64,000 nucleotides of DNA, taken from Isoetes taiwanensis (Eukaryota; Streptophyta; Lycopodiopsida; Isoetales; Isoetaceae). The notes below the pieces were generated by a model. It was not told where the DNA came from, searched no databases, and saw only the letters and a list, made by a program, of their open reading frames with translations. Position 1 is the first letter of the stretch, and each line of letters starts with the position of its first letter. Position numbers and translations under genes: made by a program. The stretch spans positions 1,866,789 through 1,930,788 of the forward strand of contig JAJEKV010000079.1 of NCBI GenBank assembly GCA_021234155.1, read 5' to 3'. This document shows, piece by piece, positions 1 through 12,325 of this stretch.

Positions 1-952
1 CCCGCATCCGTGCCCGACTTTACTCACCCTAAATCTACTCAAAGTGCAAGGTGCCCCATCACGGGTCACACCACTACACCTGTGGAGTGTCGGACCCATA
101 CCCGCCCCTCGTGGACCGGCTATCGCCTAGCCCATTGTAGGAGTCTCGGGGAGCCTTTTATGTTCGTGCAAGACCCCACCCCCACTTCACCACTGTGTTC
201 CTTGTCTGGTGCTAAGCCAGTCCATAGCATCTATGACCCGGTGGGCTCTTGTGCACAGGCCGCAATATTGGGAATTACAGGGTTTTATCTAGGAACATAC
301 TAACGTATATGAGTTCAGAGGTCTCTACCCCGCCCTTATTTCCCCCATTTCCAGAGTGATACCATACAAAGAACTATCAATCCATCCTTTTTAGGAACCA
401 AACCAGAATATAAAGAGAACTTACCTTTACAATCAAGGGTTAGTTCCTACCATTAAAACACGAGAGAGAAACAGACATTAACATCACAACAAGTGCCCAA
501 CAGGGGCGCTACCCTAGAATTCACAACTAAACTACTACCAACCAGTGTTTCGGCTGGACCCGTTATCGTGGGGTGCTTCCATAGTGCTGTACGAAGGGTG
601 GCAGCAACAGCTAGGGGTTGTTTAGTGATTTTGGTGAGGTCAGCAACAGTCCTTGGGCGCTCAGCTGCTCCTTGGGCCAAAGAACAGTCTTGGGCCAAAT
701 TCCTTGAGCTTCAGCCAGCTCCTCTCCTCCATCTCCAGCTGCTCCTAATTCGAATTGGGGCACAAAAGCCCTAATTTGGGTGTCCAAAATGGAAACCATG
801 CCTTGCCCAATCGATTTGGGCCAAGTGGCACCCCCTTGTTGGTGCTAATTAACTAATTTAGCTTAATTAGGGTAATTAGGCTATATACTTCATAATTATC
901 CACAATGGATTTATTAACATAGCTAAATAAAACCATTGTGGTCGACTCCCAC
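1..952 (-). other. Possible LTR-retrotransposon remnant with a primer-binding-site-like sequence
   Basis: No convincing gene. The first 360 bases are GC-richer than the sequence that follows. At 351-364 the minus strand reads TGGTATCACTCTGG; its first eight bases match the initiator-tRNA-Met primer-binding site of plant LTR elements (TGGTATCAGAGC), and the rest diverges. No paired LTRs can be seen because the window starts here. At 900-916 and 925-941 there is a 17 bp inverted repeat with two mismatches, centred on CCACAATGG/CCATTGTGG. Assignment to an LTR element is inference. Confidence 0.3.
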
Positions 953-968
953 TTAGACAATTACCCCC

Positions 969-1223
969 TTATGCCCTAGTGACGTGTCCCGGCGTGCATA
1001 CGTATACCGTATGAATGCCTGGAACGTCACAGATATGGGCAAATGCTGGGCAGATCTGGAGTGCATGACATTCATCCTCAATCGCGCCCTGGTGGCAACA
1101 CTGGCAAAGCCTTTGCTCTCGTGCTTCCCGAGCCCAACGCCCTGTTTCAATGCGGAGGCGATGTGCCCCCATGCGAATGGAAGCTATAAGTCTGCGCTTC
1201 TTCATGGGTAGCTGGGTGTACAA
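969..1223 (-). pseudogene. LINE ORF2 C-terminal zinc-finger remnant
   Basis: An 84-codon open frame with LCQCCHQGAIEDECHALQICP. The C-x-C...H-x4-C arrangement resembles the zinc-binding tail (zf-RVT type) found at the end of many plant LINE ORF2 proteins. The same motif, broken by a frameshift, is at about 25490-25570 in the other LINE. Confidence 0.6.
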
Positions 1224-1376
1224 GTACTGGTGTGGGCCTCTTGTGAGCCTAGGATTGACTTGCTGCTGATAGTGTGCCAGCTTAACATGCGTCAGAGCCT
1301 CTGCATCCCACAGCTTGCGAAGGAAAGTAGCATCAAGGTATAGTTAAAGTGCCTCGCGATCTTTCTTTGTCCTGAC

Positions 1377-1832
1377 CTAGACGCATCTGTTTGCCTGCAC
1401 ACCCCAACGTGAGAACCACTGAGCTTGCTTGTGTTTCCAGCAGGATTTCAGGCGTTGGGGACCCATTGCCGTGGCCAAAGCAAGGCGGGGCAAGCGTGTA
1501 TCAGCCATAGCGACCACCTTTTGGAAGTAAACGATATGGCGTTCCAATGCAGCCCGTTGAAGGGGTAGGAAGCCTGTCTCCTGGAGTAGGATCTGGTACG
1601 GAACTATGGACTTCACCCCCAGGGCCCGTGCCAAGAAGGCCTTCGGCACCTGCTCGAGGTCATTCCAGGTGTTGAGGGATATCACCGGACCCCACACTTC
1701 TGCCCCATACAAAAGGACCGGCTCAACCAAGGCCCGAAATAAATGTGACTGGTGACCCCAGGCATACAACTCTGCCTTGTGGCTGTTGTTCTGCATGGCA
1801 TATAGTGCTTTCCAACCCGCCGTGACCCGCAA
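1377..1832 (-). pseudogene. LINE ORF2 fragment: region C-terminal to the reverse transcriptase
   Basis: An open stretch of 151 codons with LVEPVLLYGAEVWGP, LEQVPKAFLARALGV and QETGFLPLQRAALERH. These are characteristic of the thumb and connection region following the RT in LINE ORF2 proteins, and the segment aligns with 25903-26298 in the second LINE of this window. It starts just after the deletion that removed the YADD region. It is a fragment of ORF2, not an independent gene. Confidence 0.8.
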
Positions 1833-2984
1833 CCTGATAGCCGCATCCCAATGGGTGGTAGTTGAGAAGCAACATAATTCATGTCATTTGTTTTTTTGGC
1901 CCTTCATCAAGACGACAACGTGAAAATATGGTCTATGGTGGAGTTTTTAGGCCTAAGTCCTACCTACATAAGTGCGGTCACCCCTGTTTCTTCTGTCCAT
2001 GTTGTCAATTACTGCTCAAGAATTTCAGCGAATAGTTTTGCCAACAATGAGCTGACCATGAGGGCCGCCTGCCTTAGTATTAGAACCACCCTATTGACAA
2101 CATTATGAGGAAAGCCTTCTAAAAGGATGTTGAACAAAATGGTAAGGATGAGGACAATCTGTGATCAAGTCCACTTTAGCAATTCTGATTGCAAGCTATC
2201 TAAATATGCAGCCTTGCCATTTGAGAGATATTGCAAGCCTTTAGTGACATCTGCCTCTGTTATAACTAGTGCTAGGCCTGTTTGTGTTGGCATGTGTCTA
2301 CGAACCACATTAGCATTATAAAATTGCATCAGGTATTGCTCCTACGATTCATGAGAGGTGCTTTTAATAGGTTACATAGGTTTTTGCAGTACTCTTCCCC
2401 AAAATGTTTTGGGGTGGTACTCAAGAAGGTAGAACATTTCCTACTGATGCTCGGCCATGTGTTGTGCCTTCTTGCCCTTGAGGAAAGCTTCGTTTTATTT
2501 GATCGCCTGCAACGTGCAAGTGGGATCAATTATTAGCATGAGCTGGCATTTAAGCTCCTTGCAATGAGCATCAAACCACTTGTTCCATAGAAAGCTTATC
2601 GAATACGAAGGCCTTTTTGTGCATCCTCTCCTAAAACAACATTCTTATGGCACTCAAGACAATTATGACCAGCTTGTCAGTCTATTGTTTTGATGTGGAA
2701 AGCTGTAAAATTTCCAATAGCTTTTCTCTAGAGACAAGTTCCAATACCAAGTATGAAGCAGCTATAAATGTTAGGCAGAGCATACCCTTGAACATAGAGA
2801 CAAATACCATGTATCAGATCACCAAAGACATTGCTATGACGTATCTGTAACATTTTTTGTTTTGACTGTAAAATCTTTTTTGTTATCTGTAAATACAATA
2901 AGATTGGCTCATGATACTTTCTCACAAAATTTACAAACAAACATTTGAGAAAGTTCACAAGAGTTTCAAGCTATAGATGAGGAT

Positions 2985-3211
2985 ACCTTGATGAGGAGAA
3001 GGGGGGAGAGAGAGGGGGCACACCTTGATAAGGAGGAGGAGGGAGGCGGAGAGGCCACAATTGAAGGTGGGAGGGGGATAAGTTGGAAGAAGGCGTGGTG
3101 AGAGGGAAGGGGGAAAAGAGCAAAGGGACAAAGTGGAACGAATGAGGTGGGAAAGGGGCAGGGGTCTTCCCCCAAAAAAAAAAAAAAAGAAAAGAAAAAG
3201 AAAAAAAAACC
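2985..3211. repeat. Purine-rich low-complexity tract
   Basis: About 225 bases with very few pyrimidines on the plus strand, mostly GA-rich runs, ending in A-rich runs after 3170. The three overlapping minus-strand open frames here (proline, serine, leucine and phenylalanine rich) are by-products of the composition and not genes. Confidence 0.8.
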
Positions 3212-5942
3212 AAACCCAAGAAAACAAGATGTTATCGCACCAATGGGTTGCCCGTTGTGAGATCCATTGATGCATCCACAACTACGCAGCATTGCGATCA
3301 GTATGTAAGTGACAAGAATCGATCTTACGTGTCATTTTTTTATTGATTGTAATAATCTTGCAAATGGTAAAGATCAATGTTGTTTCAGTTCTGATCAAAG
3401 AGAACATAGAATGTGTTTGCTTTCTTAATTATGGATGTATTAAGTACAAAGGTGGACTCACTCATTCAATCGTTTAGTGGAATTCATGTTGGCAATAAAT
3501 TTGTCTATGGGTTTATCTTATCTTATGTAACTTGTGTCCTTGTGAGCTCTGCATGAGACAGTTTGTCATAAGGATTTGTTTATGGGTTGTTCGTGCATGC
3601 TAAGGGTTTAAGAATTGAAATTCCATATGACCAGATCATTGCGTAATGTTTGTTATTTATAGAACATTAGCTCCCGCAGTTATTTTCTCTGAGCAATATG
3701 CTTGAGCAACAAGCATGTTGAGAACTAATGTTGATCTAGCCATTGCCATCATTTTTGCTATGGGTTTTTTGCCTTCGCAAGTGTTGTTTTTGTTTGGTGG
3801 CTCACGAATAAGGAAAAATTACAGATCTATATTCATGTTGTGGCTTCTGGGTTGGTCTGTGGAGATGGAATATTGTCAATGCCGTCTTATCCATCAAAAT
3901 GGATCCGACACTCCCCTGAAGTGGAGCTACAATTATCTGGCAATTTCGTTTCATGGTGAGCATTGTCAAGGTATCTCTTGAATTTGTTACTAGTAATTAT
4001 GTGGTGAAGTGGATGTTCATGCAAGCTTTCACAACTATGGAGAATTATATGCCCAATTGAATGTTCATGCAAGCTTTTCATTGTCATAGTCATAGAGAAT
4101 TCGTGTTGAGAAACATATGAGTAAAGGTAATATGGTAGCCCTTTAATTCAGGCCAAAGAACCTTAATGAATTTCTATTGACATGGGCCATGCTTTCTCCA
4201 TGTCATGGCACAAGTACATCACTGTTAAAACAGACTGTCATGTCAAGGAAGACAATGGGTTTATTAAGAGGAGATGCTAGTTTTTGAATAATAGCAATGT
4301 CTGATGTAGGCCTTGCACAATGCAAGATTTTCCAAACACAATAAGCTTTTCCAAACCACAATACAAGTTTACAAAAAACAATAAGCCAGTAAAAAGCTTA
4401 CTGCCACATTACCTTGGGAGTTTTGAAAGGGGGGAGAACCAACGTGATGGTTCAAATGACTTTCCTCTTTGTTCAAGAAAGGTCGAGCACATTCTAGCTA
4501 GGAGTCTGCTCTTTGGATAACTCCTCTCACCTCTTCCAAATGCAAAAGCTTTACAGTTGACGTGATTGGGGCACTATATGTAAAAAAAATACGAGCCACT
4601 AGCCTAGAAGCAGGACCCATTTGGAACTATACTAAAGTCACCAATAAACCTTGTGAAGTCTCTGTATGCATCATATGAACCACCGGGGGATGCTGTCTAC
4701 CTCTTTCTTCTAATGAAGGGAGACATCACCTAATTCATGAAGTTTGACTACTAAAGTATCATTGATATTCAATCTGGAATAGGAACATTGCAAATTCCAT
4801 AAGTATGCCAAACAATTCACACCTTCTACCCATTAATCCCTACAGAAAGATGTGCATACTTGGCAGCGATTGCATAAGAGTACTGGATGCAAGTTCTGTT
4901 ATGTGAAGACTAAAATGATGATTGCCTTTGGAATACGCCGAATGAATCAGATATCAAATTTGTAGAGGAAAATCTGTGGGGAAATTCATAGAGATGGGCA
5001 CCTATTCTTCGTATCTTAGAGAAAATGAGATCTTGTTGTAATAGAAAAAAGAAGGGCATTTTCATAATTAATAAAAATACAAGGGCAATTTTATTATTTC
5101 TAACAAATACAAGAGCATTTTTATAAATTGCCCTTAAAACAACCATGGTGCTTAAATCCAAGTGTATGTTCCTTTCTTATAAGCAAATACCCAGGTATAT
5201 GTAATCAATCTTTATATCAGGTCTTATGCCTTACAAGTCGCTTTGCAACTTAAAATGGAGAGCACATATAATTTTACCAACGTTCCCTTCAAACCAATGG
5301 AATAAGGAAATCATAATATGGACCTTAAAGAATGTTTAGGCCCATGTTGGAACCTCGCTAACAAGGGCCAAGAAAATGTATTTATTTGTGTCAAGGCGAT
5401 TTTGATGAGTTTTATTTGTGTTAGAAAATATAGTAACAACTATGTCTAGGAATTTATCCTCGTAGACCATCTGCAATTGCTTGCCATCCATCAACAAATT
5501 AGAGCCTTTGAACTAAAATCATCCAAATATTCTTATTCCCACGTTGTAAAGCTTGCATGGCTCTCCTCTTTACTTGAAATGCATTGTAGATGCATGGTGT
5601 GATTACCAAATCCATTATTAAGCAAGCATCTCATTGTCAAATGTTAGGCATTAACAATGGTCCAACCTTACAGGATTTGAACTAAAGAAATGCGATCATA
5701 ACCTTTGGCGCCGCGATAAATTTCTTGTAGATCTAATCTATACACTAGAAATTCTTGGTTATTACCCTCTTGAAATAGTCCCACAGTTCCAAGTTGGCCG
5801 AACTTGTTAGATTGCTTCTCTTCAGTGGGCTAGATTATTCATTATGTTGTGTAAGTACTCGTCTTATATATGATTGACCATTATCCTAATAATGAATCCT
5901 ACTTAGCGAGGCAATATGTACATAATGCATAGCTTTTAATTA

Positions 5943-6175
5943 TTCGAGAAAGGTCTTCATACCTACATTTTTCACTATGAACTGCCTTTAAAGACCTTCA
6001 GACATGCGTTTCTTTGCTCTTAGCTACCTTTCTCGACTCGCGAATCGAGAAAGGTCCTCAAACCTGTATTTTTTACTATGAGGTGCTTTCTTGACTCACA
6101 AATCGAGAAAGGCCCTCACACCTGCATTTTTTACTCTTAAGCTGCCTTTCTCGAATCGCGAGTCAAGAAAGGCTC
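5943..6175. repeat. Tandem repeat with an internal palindrome (58-60 bp period)
   Basis: TCGAGAAAGG-type cores recur at about 5943, 6045, 6103 and 6163. Each later unit contains CTTTCTCGA followed within about 10 bases by TCGAGAAAG, so each unit can fold into a hairpin. The units are separated by a CCTGCATTTTTTACT-like spacer. The first interval (about 102) is longer and more degenerate than the next two (58 and 60). Confidence 0.75.
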
Positions 6176-7838
6176 TCTGCATTTTTCAAAAATGGCCTGT
6201 AGAAATGGTTTTTATTTAAATTATCTTATATATGGCATCACTTGACTAATTTGATTCTATTTTTTGCAGTCCTTATCCCGACCAGATAGCATATGATCGG
6301 GAGCAATGGAAAGACCCGTTCATATAATCAGAAACACCTTTAATCAAGAGGTGGCCCTCATGGCCTTAGCTCACCATAATACAACAGTGAGCTGGATAAG
6401 ATTGGGAGCCTCAGTGGGTTCTACGTATTCTTAAGTATCATTGGAATTTTGAAAAGGGATAGGTGGTCATCAGTTAGATCACCTACTGAGGAGAGATGGC
6501 TCCCATATCCTTCTAGCATGGAAATGACTTTTAAGTCCGAACATTATTTTATCCTGAGAAGAAGATGGATTCCCTATAGTAACTTAGGGTTAGTGAAGAT
6601 CGGATTTTAGCTATAAACTACATGCATAGAAGTAGTGGAGTGCCCCGCCATTTTGTGATAATTTTTCCTATCTATGTCCTGTGGGGACAACATTGTACAA
6701 GTTGTTATATTATTAATATTAAATATACTCTTACCCAAAAAAAAGGTTTAACAGTATCAACAATTAATATTAATATTTAATATACTCTTACCCCACCAAA
6801 AAATAAGGTTGAAATGTATCAACAAAGAAAGACCCGTTCATTGAAGAAAGGAGATGAGAAAGGGTGGTGACATCAGTTGGATCGCCATGCACCTCATCGT
6901 ACTGATTTCTATCATTTTCAAGTTGCTCCTATGGCCTGGAACAGGTCAGAGGGTGCTCCACACGTTGTTCCCGTTTGGTGATCCGTATCTGAAAAGGGCG
7001 TAATCGTGCTGACAGCACGGCTACCATGGTCTCTTCGTACAATGTAGAGAAAATCGTAATGATATTATTTATGAATAAAAGTTCATTGAATGCTAGCATT
7101 TTGTTTGGAGACAATAAACTATTTGATTGATTTTAGATGTGTTCTTTAGTTTTTCGACTCATCATCTGAGAAATGGAGGCCGTTTTATTCCTTAAATTTC
7201 TTATTCACATAAGAAATAAGTCTTCTTTTCAGACAATAATGGAACCTAAAACGATTCACACATCCTTTTCGATTGAAATAATAGGGTATCGAAAAAAAGT
7301 GGGAATCGCATGTGGCCCATTTTAATTAAATGCAACTTTGAGGGTCCACTTCCCTCTGTCCCTCTTCCAAGCCCTGTGAGAATAGGATCAACCACAAATG
7401 TTGAAGGCAGGACCTTGGGCTCAGAGGCCACAACATTCACAACATAGCCCATAAAGTTACTCCAATAGTCCAAGCACTTGCCGACATCCGCCTTAACGAC
7501 CCAACTAACCACGAATCTAGGTACCCTATGGCGAGCAGAAGATCGTTACCTCTAGAACGCTGATTAAGGTACAATTCACTAGGGAGAGGAGTGCAAGCTC
7601 TTCTTTAACACTCCATGGTATGCTCTGCGTTGCTCGGCCCTCCCCTCAGCACATCATTCCCAAATCTAGTGAGGCCTTATAGCAAATACTCTCATTGATA
7701 CTAAAATCATGTTAGATCTTGTCAAACTAATGCTTAGTTGTGCCTGATCTTCCAGAGAGCTCGTGAAGCTCATATATAGGCTTGACTTGGGAGCCAAATT
7801 GGTTCATCAAACCTCTAGACTTGGATTTAGCTACTGTA

Positions 7839-8001
7839 GAGTTCTATCCTTCAATGGATGCAAATGAGTAGCACATTAGCTAGTATTTCACCATTAAAGA
7901 GATATTCCATTCCTATTGTAGAGGTTCTATCCTTCCATGGATGCAAATGAATAGCACATTAGCTCGTATTTCACCATTGGAGGGATATTCCATTCCCAAT
8001 G
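7839..8001. repeat. Two-copy tandem duplication, about 82 bp unit
   Basis: The segment beginning TAGAGTTCTATCCTTCAATG at 7839 is repeated from about 7920 with roughly 10 percent differences, through ATTCCATTCCCAATG. Both units carry GGATGCAAATGA and GCACATTAGCT. This is a simple local duplication with no coding potential. Confidence 0.8.
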
Positions 8002-9592
8002 AAGTTCATGAGTGTTGATTGCAGGTAGTAGAGAGTATAAGAATGGAGGAACAAAACTGCTGGTAGAGGGCAAACCCTAAAATGGGCTTATATGGGCAGA
8101 TTACAATTAGGTGGCTAAAACGTGAGTACATGCATATAACATGATGCGTAAAAGTAAAAAGAATGAAGCTGTTTGTTTGATAGCAAACAGCAGGGATAAG
8201 AATGATAGTTCACGTGGAACCCTTAATTTATCAACTAATGCATCACCTTTTTTACGTTTAAGAGGTTCTATCTGGAAAATGAATAATCAAGTTCACAAGC
8301 TTATTTTTCCAAAATCTCAATCAATTTTCCTTGGAGAAATTTACGGCTATTTCATTTGCTAGTCATGAAAATGTGGTTCGTCAATGTTTCTTCCTGACTG
8401 CTTGGCGGCAGTGGAAAAGCACTATATGGAGAACTTCCTTTGCGCAGATGCTGTATTGTAATCATCCTTTTATACAGACCCTCTTCATCATAAGTTTCAG
8501 AGATAGCGCCATCTTCTTTGCCATCTTCACATACCTGATCTATTGCCTCATAAACACATGACCACGAGAAAATATTCTGAAGTTCGCTTCCACATTGATG
8601 CACTAACCCACATAACAACTCAGTTGCATAAAAAGGTTAAAGCAGTATTTTATGGAAAAATGGTAGGCACAATAATACACCTGTATGTTTGTCATGCTTC
8701 TTCAATATCTTGATCAGGCCTACAATTATGAGATAGCTAATGCCAACATGCCATTCTATAACACCCATCCAAGTTACAATATGAAACTTGCTTAATTCTC
8801 CCTAAATTCCCGAAATACAAAAACATGTCTAGAGTACCCGCCAATGAAATAAAGCATGAAAAAGAAAGTGCCACTTGAAAGTGCACAATGAGGATTTGTC
8901 CAATACAGAACAGACTTCACCATTAACAATAAGACAGCTATAACTCTGCATCTTTCTAATTTTAACAAATAAACTACAACAATCAAAACCCTCAGATACG
9001 GCACTGACCATTATAAATGACCACATACAGGAAAGACTGTCTCCGTAGTGATCTGTGATAAAGACTTCCTATGGGCACTTGCGCGTCATTTCAATGGTTC
9101 AGCACACAGTAAGCAGGATGGGGAGAATCAACCCTTCATTGGTGCTGCTAATGCTAGACCAGCCATTATAATAAGCAAAGCACTTAGATAAGGATATTCA
9201 AATAACAGAGCAGGAAAGCAGCTTTATCGCTGTGCACTTTTTATAACTAGTATGGAATGCTGTGTAGATCTAAGCTGAGTGTCTTGAGCACATGTGATAA
9301 TTGTGGCAAAAAGGTTCCTGCACTTAAGAACATGTAAGTTTGCAGATCATTGCTTCCATGGTAGAAACCTAACATTTATGCCTTAGGAGGTCCACCAGAT
9401 TGTAGACCTAAACACACAAAGAAGTCATTTCAAACAAAAAAGCCCGACAGAGAAGACCTAAAGATTAGACCAACTTAAATCGTTTTTCTTTTATTTGTCC
9501 AAAACTGTTTGTACAAATGGTCATTAAACTTGGTATTCATAAATGAACAGAAAGCTGAAGCAGGTTCCTTGTTGCTCCCTGTTTTTGCTAGA

Positions 9593-11434
9593 TCATGTAG
9601 TGAATGATTCTCCGCATCCACATTGCCCTTTTGAATTTGGATTTATGAAGATAAATTCTGATCTGTACACGGCCAATGAAGCAGGATAAGCTTCATGCAT
9701 TTTCTTAGAAAATTCCTTAAAGAGATTGTTAACTTACTTTAATCGGTCTTCAATATAGTCCATTTTGGTGCCAATCACATGCATCAAAGCCCGAGGATCA
9801 ATCAGAACCTTCACTCCTTTGTCTTCCACTAATTCGTCAAATTTTCCCTTCTCCTCTGGATTAACAATTTTTAAGAGAATTAGAAGGCTGACAACCCCAT
9901 ATGAATGTAAATCAATTGTGCCAAGCAGTGATGTAGTTTCATGATACTAGAGGAACATTAGCTATGAAGGATTGCCCAGCCATAGCAGTTGAACTTTGAA
10001 CAACAGCGGAGGAATAGGGAAAGGGAAAGGAGAAGCATAACAAAGCAAACATCCGTGTGGGTGAACAAGAACATGAATTCTGCTCAGAACAGTTTGCTCT
10101 ATGGTTAAACACCTCTATGCCAGAGATATGCATGCATCTTGATCCAAAAACATCTGAAGCCCTTAAAACATAAAAAGAATCCTTAGTAAGTTTCTTTTCC
10201 ACGTTGTATTAGACCTTAAAAGATGTACAGACCCAAGAAATCATGGATCCACTTAGATATTGTCGTGAAAGATCTATTTAGCTTTCTGTAGACCCAAAAC
10301 TAAACTTAGGATGCCAGTTGTTACAATGGTTAAGCAAGTAGTTTACATAGGCCGGTAGGAGCAAGCAACCAGAAATTGAAGAACAAAAGATATGAAGAAA
10401 AAGAAAAGAGTGCATCCAGCTGGAAGAGACTTCCTTTATGTGCATTGATTTATGTTCTTGTATATCCTCTTCAAGTCTGGACCTAATGCATTTGGTTCTT
10501 CTTCTAAGGCACCATGTTTGCTGTAGCAAGTTGAAATCATGCAAGCATCCATTTGCAGGTACCGCAAGACGTTTTCAACGCGCATTAAACTATTATGCAG
10601 CCAGAAAGAGCAGGCAAAACCCATTGCTTATCCAGTCCATGCTGCATATTCATATCCCACTATGCTGACAACACCAATCTAGCTCATATGATTCCCTCCA
10701 TAGAAAAACAGTGTGTGGAGCACAGAATGCCTCATCCTTTAACAATAAGTCTACAGTTGTAATCCATGACTATTATCTAATAATGATAAAGGCTAATGGC
10801 TGCAAATAGCGTCGTTAGCCATTGTAATCAAAAGCTCATCTGAGTAAATGTGAGCAACAATGATGGCAAATGTCATTACAAGTGGACTTACATTAACATG
10901 ATCTGATAATTCAAACCCTCTATTTCAAAGACATGTGGCTTTTATTCAGGACTTCTTAAGCACAATATAAAGCCTGATTGCGCTTAACAACAAAAATGAC
11001 ATGTGGAAAATTTAAAAGTTAAGCTTTGATGCCAGCCAAATTCAGGCAGTGTGCACCAAATGCATATTTATTAAAGAGGTCAAGCGTTTTACAAGCAAAC
11101 AACCGCAGACTGAACCTCATTCTCTAGTTTAAAGGTAACTACCAACTGGATTGGACAGCCTATTTAAAATAAATGATGGCAACTACAAAGAACCAAAGTA
11201 AACTATACGCAGTATTTAAGTTTCTGATGAGCAGGGCTCACCTGTGTAATTCAGGGTGTAAGACAATCCGTTGCAGCCCCGAACTTTGACTCCCAATTTT
11301 AGGTAAGGTTTTCCTCTCAAATTAAGCAGGTACCGGATCCTATTTGCTGCAGTTTCCGACAATTCAATTGCCTGTTTTCTCAAAGATGCAGCCCCGACTG
11401 AAGAGCCCGCTTTGGCGAGTGCAGCTGCACACAT
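9593..11434 (-). CDS. ISCA1: Iron-sulfur cluster assembly protein, IscA/HesB type (plant ISCA-like, mitochondrial class)
   Basis: A-type Fe-S carrier or scaffold protein that acts late in mitochondrial Fe-S cluster assembly. Exons on the minus strand are 11434-11242, 9855-9738 and 9662-9593 (193+118+70 = 381 nt, 126 aa). Donors are GTGAGC and GTAAGT, acceptors are AG, and joining restores one open frame. The protein keeps the three family cysteines: one in [11 protein letters not shown] and two in the C-terminal CGCGESF motif. [20 protein letters not shown] and [11 protein letters not shown] are also typical. The size fits the plant mitochondrial ISCA1 class (about 125-140 aa). The start is supported by an in-frame TAA six codons upstream of the ATG. 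The N-terminus is short and Ala/Ser-rich, so targeting is inferred. Intron 1 is 1386 bp. Confidence 0.93.
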
Positions 11435-12060
11435 TCTGATTATAAGCGCTTAACCCGACCGGCCCCAGCAATACTTAATGCTATGGATATTATTTGAAAA
11501 TATGTCTTATAGCCCTTTTAAACAGTTTAGTTTTGTGTGTGATCAGCAGTGAGAGATGCACGTCATACCAAATCGGAACATATCGTGCAGCTACCGGTTT
11601 TCCTTCAAGAAATTCTCCCTAACATTTTATGGTCCCGTGATCGGCCAAAAATTACTATACTCCATGCGTTACTCCACGTATGTAACACGACAAAAAGGGA
11701 GTGCCACATTGGACTGACGTGGCGACCATGAAAGAATATTTGACATGTAGAAAATGCTTCGTGGATAGATAAGTAGCTATTTTGATGATCGGCGAATTGG
11801 AGCGTGGGTACAAAAATTGTGCGTCTATCGGACCTTTTTAGCCACCGAGAAGCTCCCCTTGCACCCCCACATAAGCTCTTGTTTCTATCTTCTAGTGCTT
11901 TATAAAATGAATCTTTAAAGTTACAAGAAATTTATCAAGGCAGCCATCTCTTTCCGATTATGGTGGCAAATAGTTTTTACAAGTTTTTTATTGAGGAAAA
12001 AAGATTTATTCGAAAATAGTGGGTTTTTTTTGTGCGTGATGAACTATTCGAAAGTTCATA
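11435..12060. other. Upstream region of the IscA gene
   Basis: About 600 bases between the IscA start codon and a Helitron terminus. It presumably contains the IscA promoter and 5' UTR on the minus strand, but no core promoter element can be identified with confidence. No other gene is seen. Next to the Helitron end is a small inverted repeat, ATGAAC...GTTCAT, at about 12041-12059. Confidence 0.35.
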
Positions 12061-12090
12061 CTAGTAAACGGGTGCCCGGCATTGCCGGGC
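12061..12090 (-). mobile_element. Helitron 3' terminus (hairpin plus CTAG)
   Basis: On the minus strand the order is GCCCGGC-AAT-GCCGGGC (a perfect 7 bp stem, 12090-12074), then ACCCGTTTA, then CTAG (12064-12061), followed by T in the flank. A short GC-rich hairpin about 10 bases before a terminal CTRR, with insertion before a T, is the standard structure of a Helitron 3' end. The element therefore extends to the right of this point. No Rep/helicase coding sequence is recognised to the right, so it is probably non-autonomous. Its 5' TC end was not located. Confidence 0.65.
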
Positions 12091-12325
12091 TAATGTCATG
12101 GCATGTGTTTTTACTCAGTCTTTAACATTCATATGTGCAACCTTTGATAACAGCGCATGTTGATGCTGGCAAGAATGGATTATTTATTTTTGTAATCATC
12201 ATGTTCAATATTGAAATTGTCTAATAACAGTATCAGTACCATCAATATATTAAATTTGCATTTAAAGGATGGATTTCAGTAGAGAAAATAATGCTTTATA
12301 ATGCTTTGGGAGGTTTTTTTGAAAT

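Larger units (their letters stand above)
960..2600 (-). mobile_element. LINE (non-LTR retrotransposon) fragment, internally deleted
   Basis: Reads on the minus strand and is homologous to the fuller LINE at 25.0-28.7 kb. In element order it holds the RT entry region (2595-2105), an RT fragment with the AKLF and NSTIDHIFTL motifs (about 2100-1930), the C-terminal region after the RT (1832-1377) and a zinc-finger remnant (1223-969). Several in-frame stops and frameshifts are present. The piece that should hold the YADD catalytic motif is missing between about 1930 and 1880, so this copy cannot make an active reverse transcriptase. The 3' hairpin and hexamer tail of the other copy are also absent. 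Confidence 0.85.
2601..9592. other. Gene-poor intergenic region with small repeats
   Basis: About 7 kb in which I see no gene. It is AT-rich, with only short random open frames. It holds a purine-rich tract (2985-3211), a two-unit repeat containing GTTCATGCAAGCTT (about 4011-4107), an approximate three-unit AT-rich repeat containing AATACAAGGGCAATTT (about 5050-5140), a palindromic tandem repeat (5943-6175) and an 82 bp tandem duplication (7839-8001). The region from about 8800 to 9592 may include the 3' UTR of the IscA gene. Confidence 0.5.

Noticed and set aside
10-303. 97-codon open frame at the window start
   Set aside because: No family motif, and it sits in GC-richer sequence next to an LTR-like primer-binding site; probably chance.
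1881-2536. Plus-strand open frames
   Set aside because: Antisense of the LINE RT remnant.
2955-3292. Three overlapping Pro/Phe/Ser-rich frames on the minus strand
   Set aside because: Direct result of the purine-rich tract; no codon signal beyond composition.
5943-6175. CRISPR-like array
   Set aside because: Only about four units with conserved rather than unique spacers, in a plant nuclear context; an ordinary tandem repeat.
11216-11236. CTGATGAG, reminiscent of a hammerhead ribozyme core
   Set aside because: No matching GAAA and cleavage-site elements at the right distance; it lies at the IscA exon 1 donor by chance. The shared 3' hairpins were also checked and lack CTGATGA.
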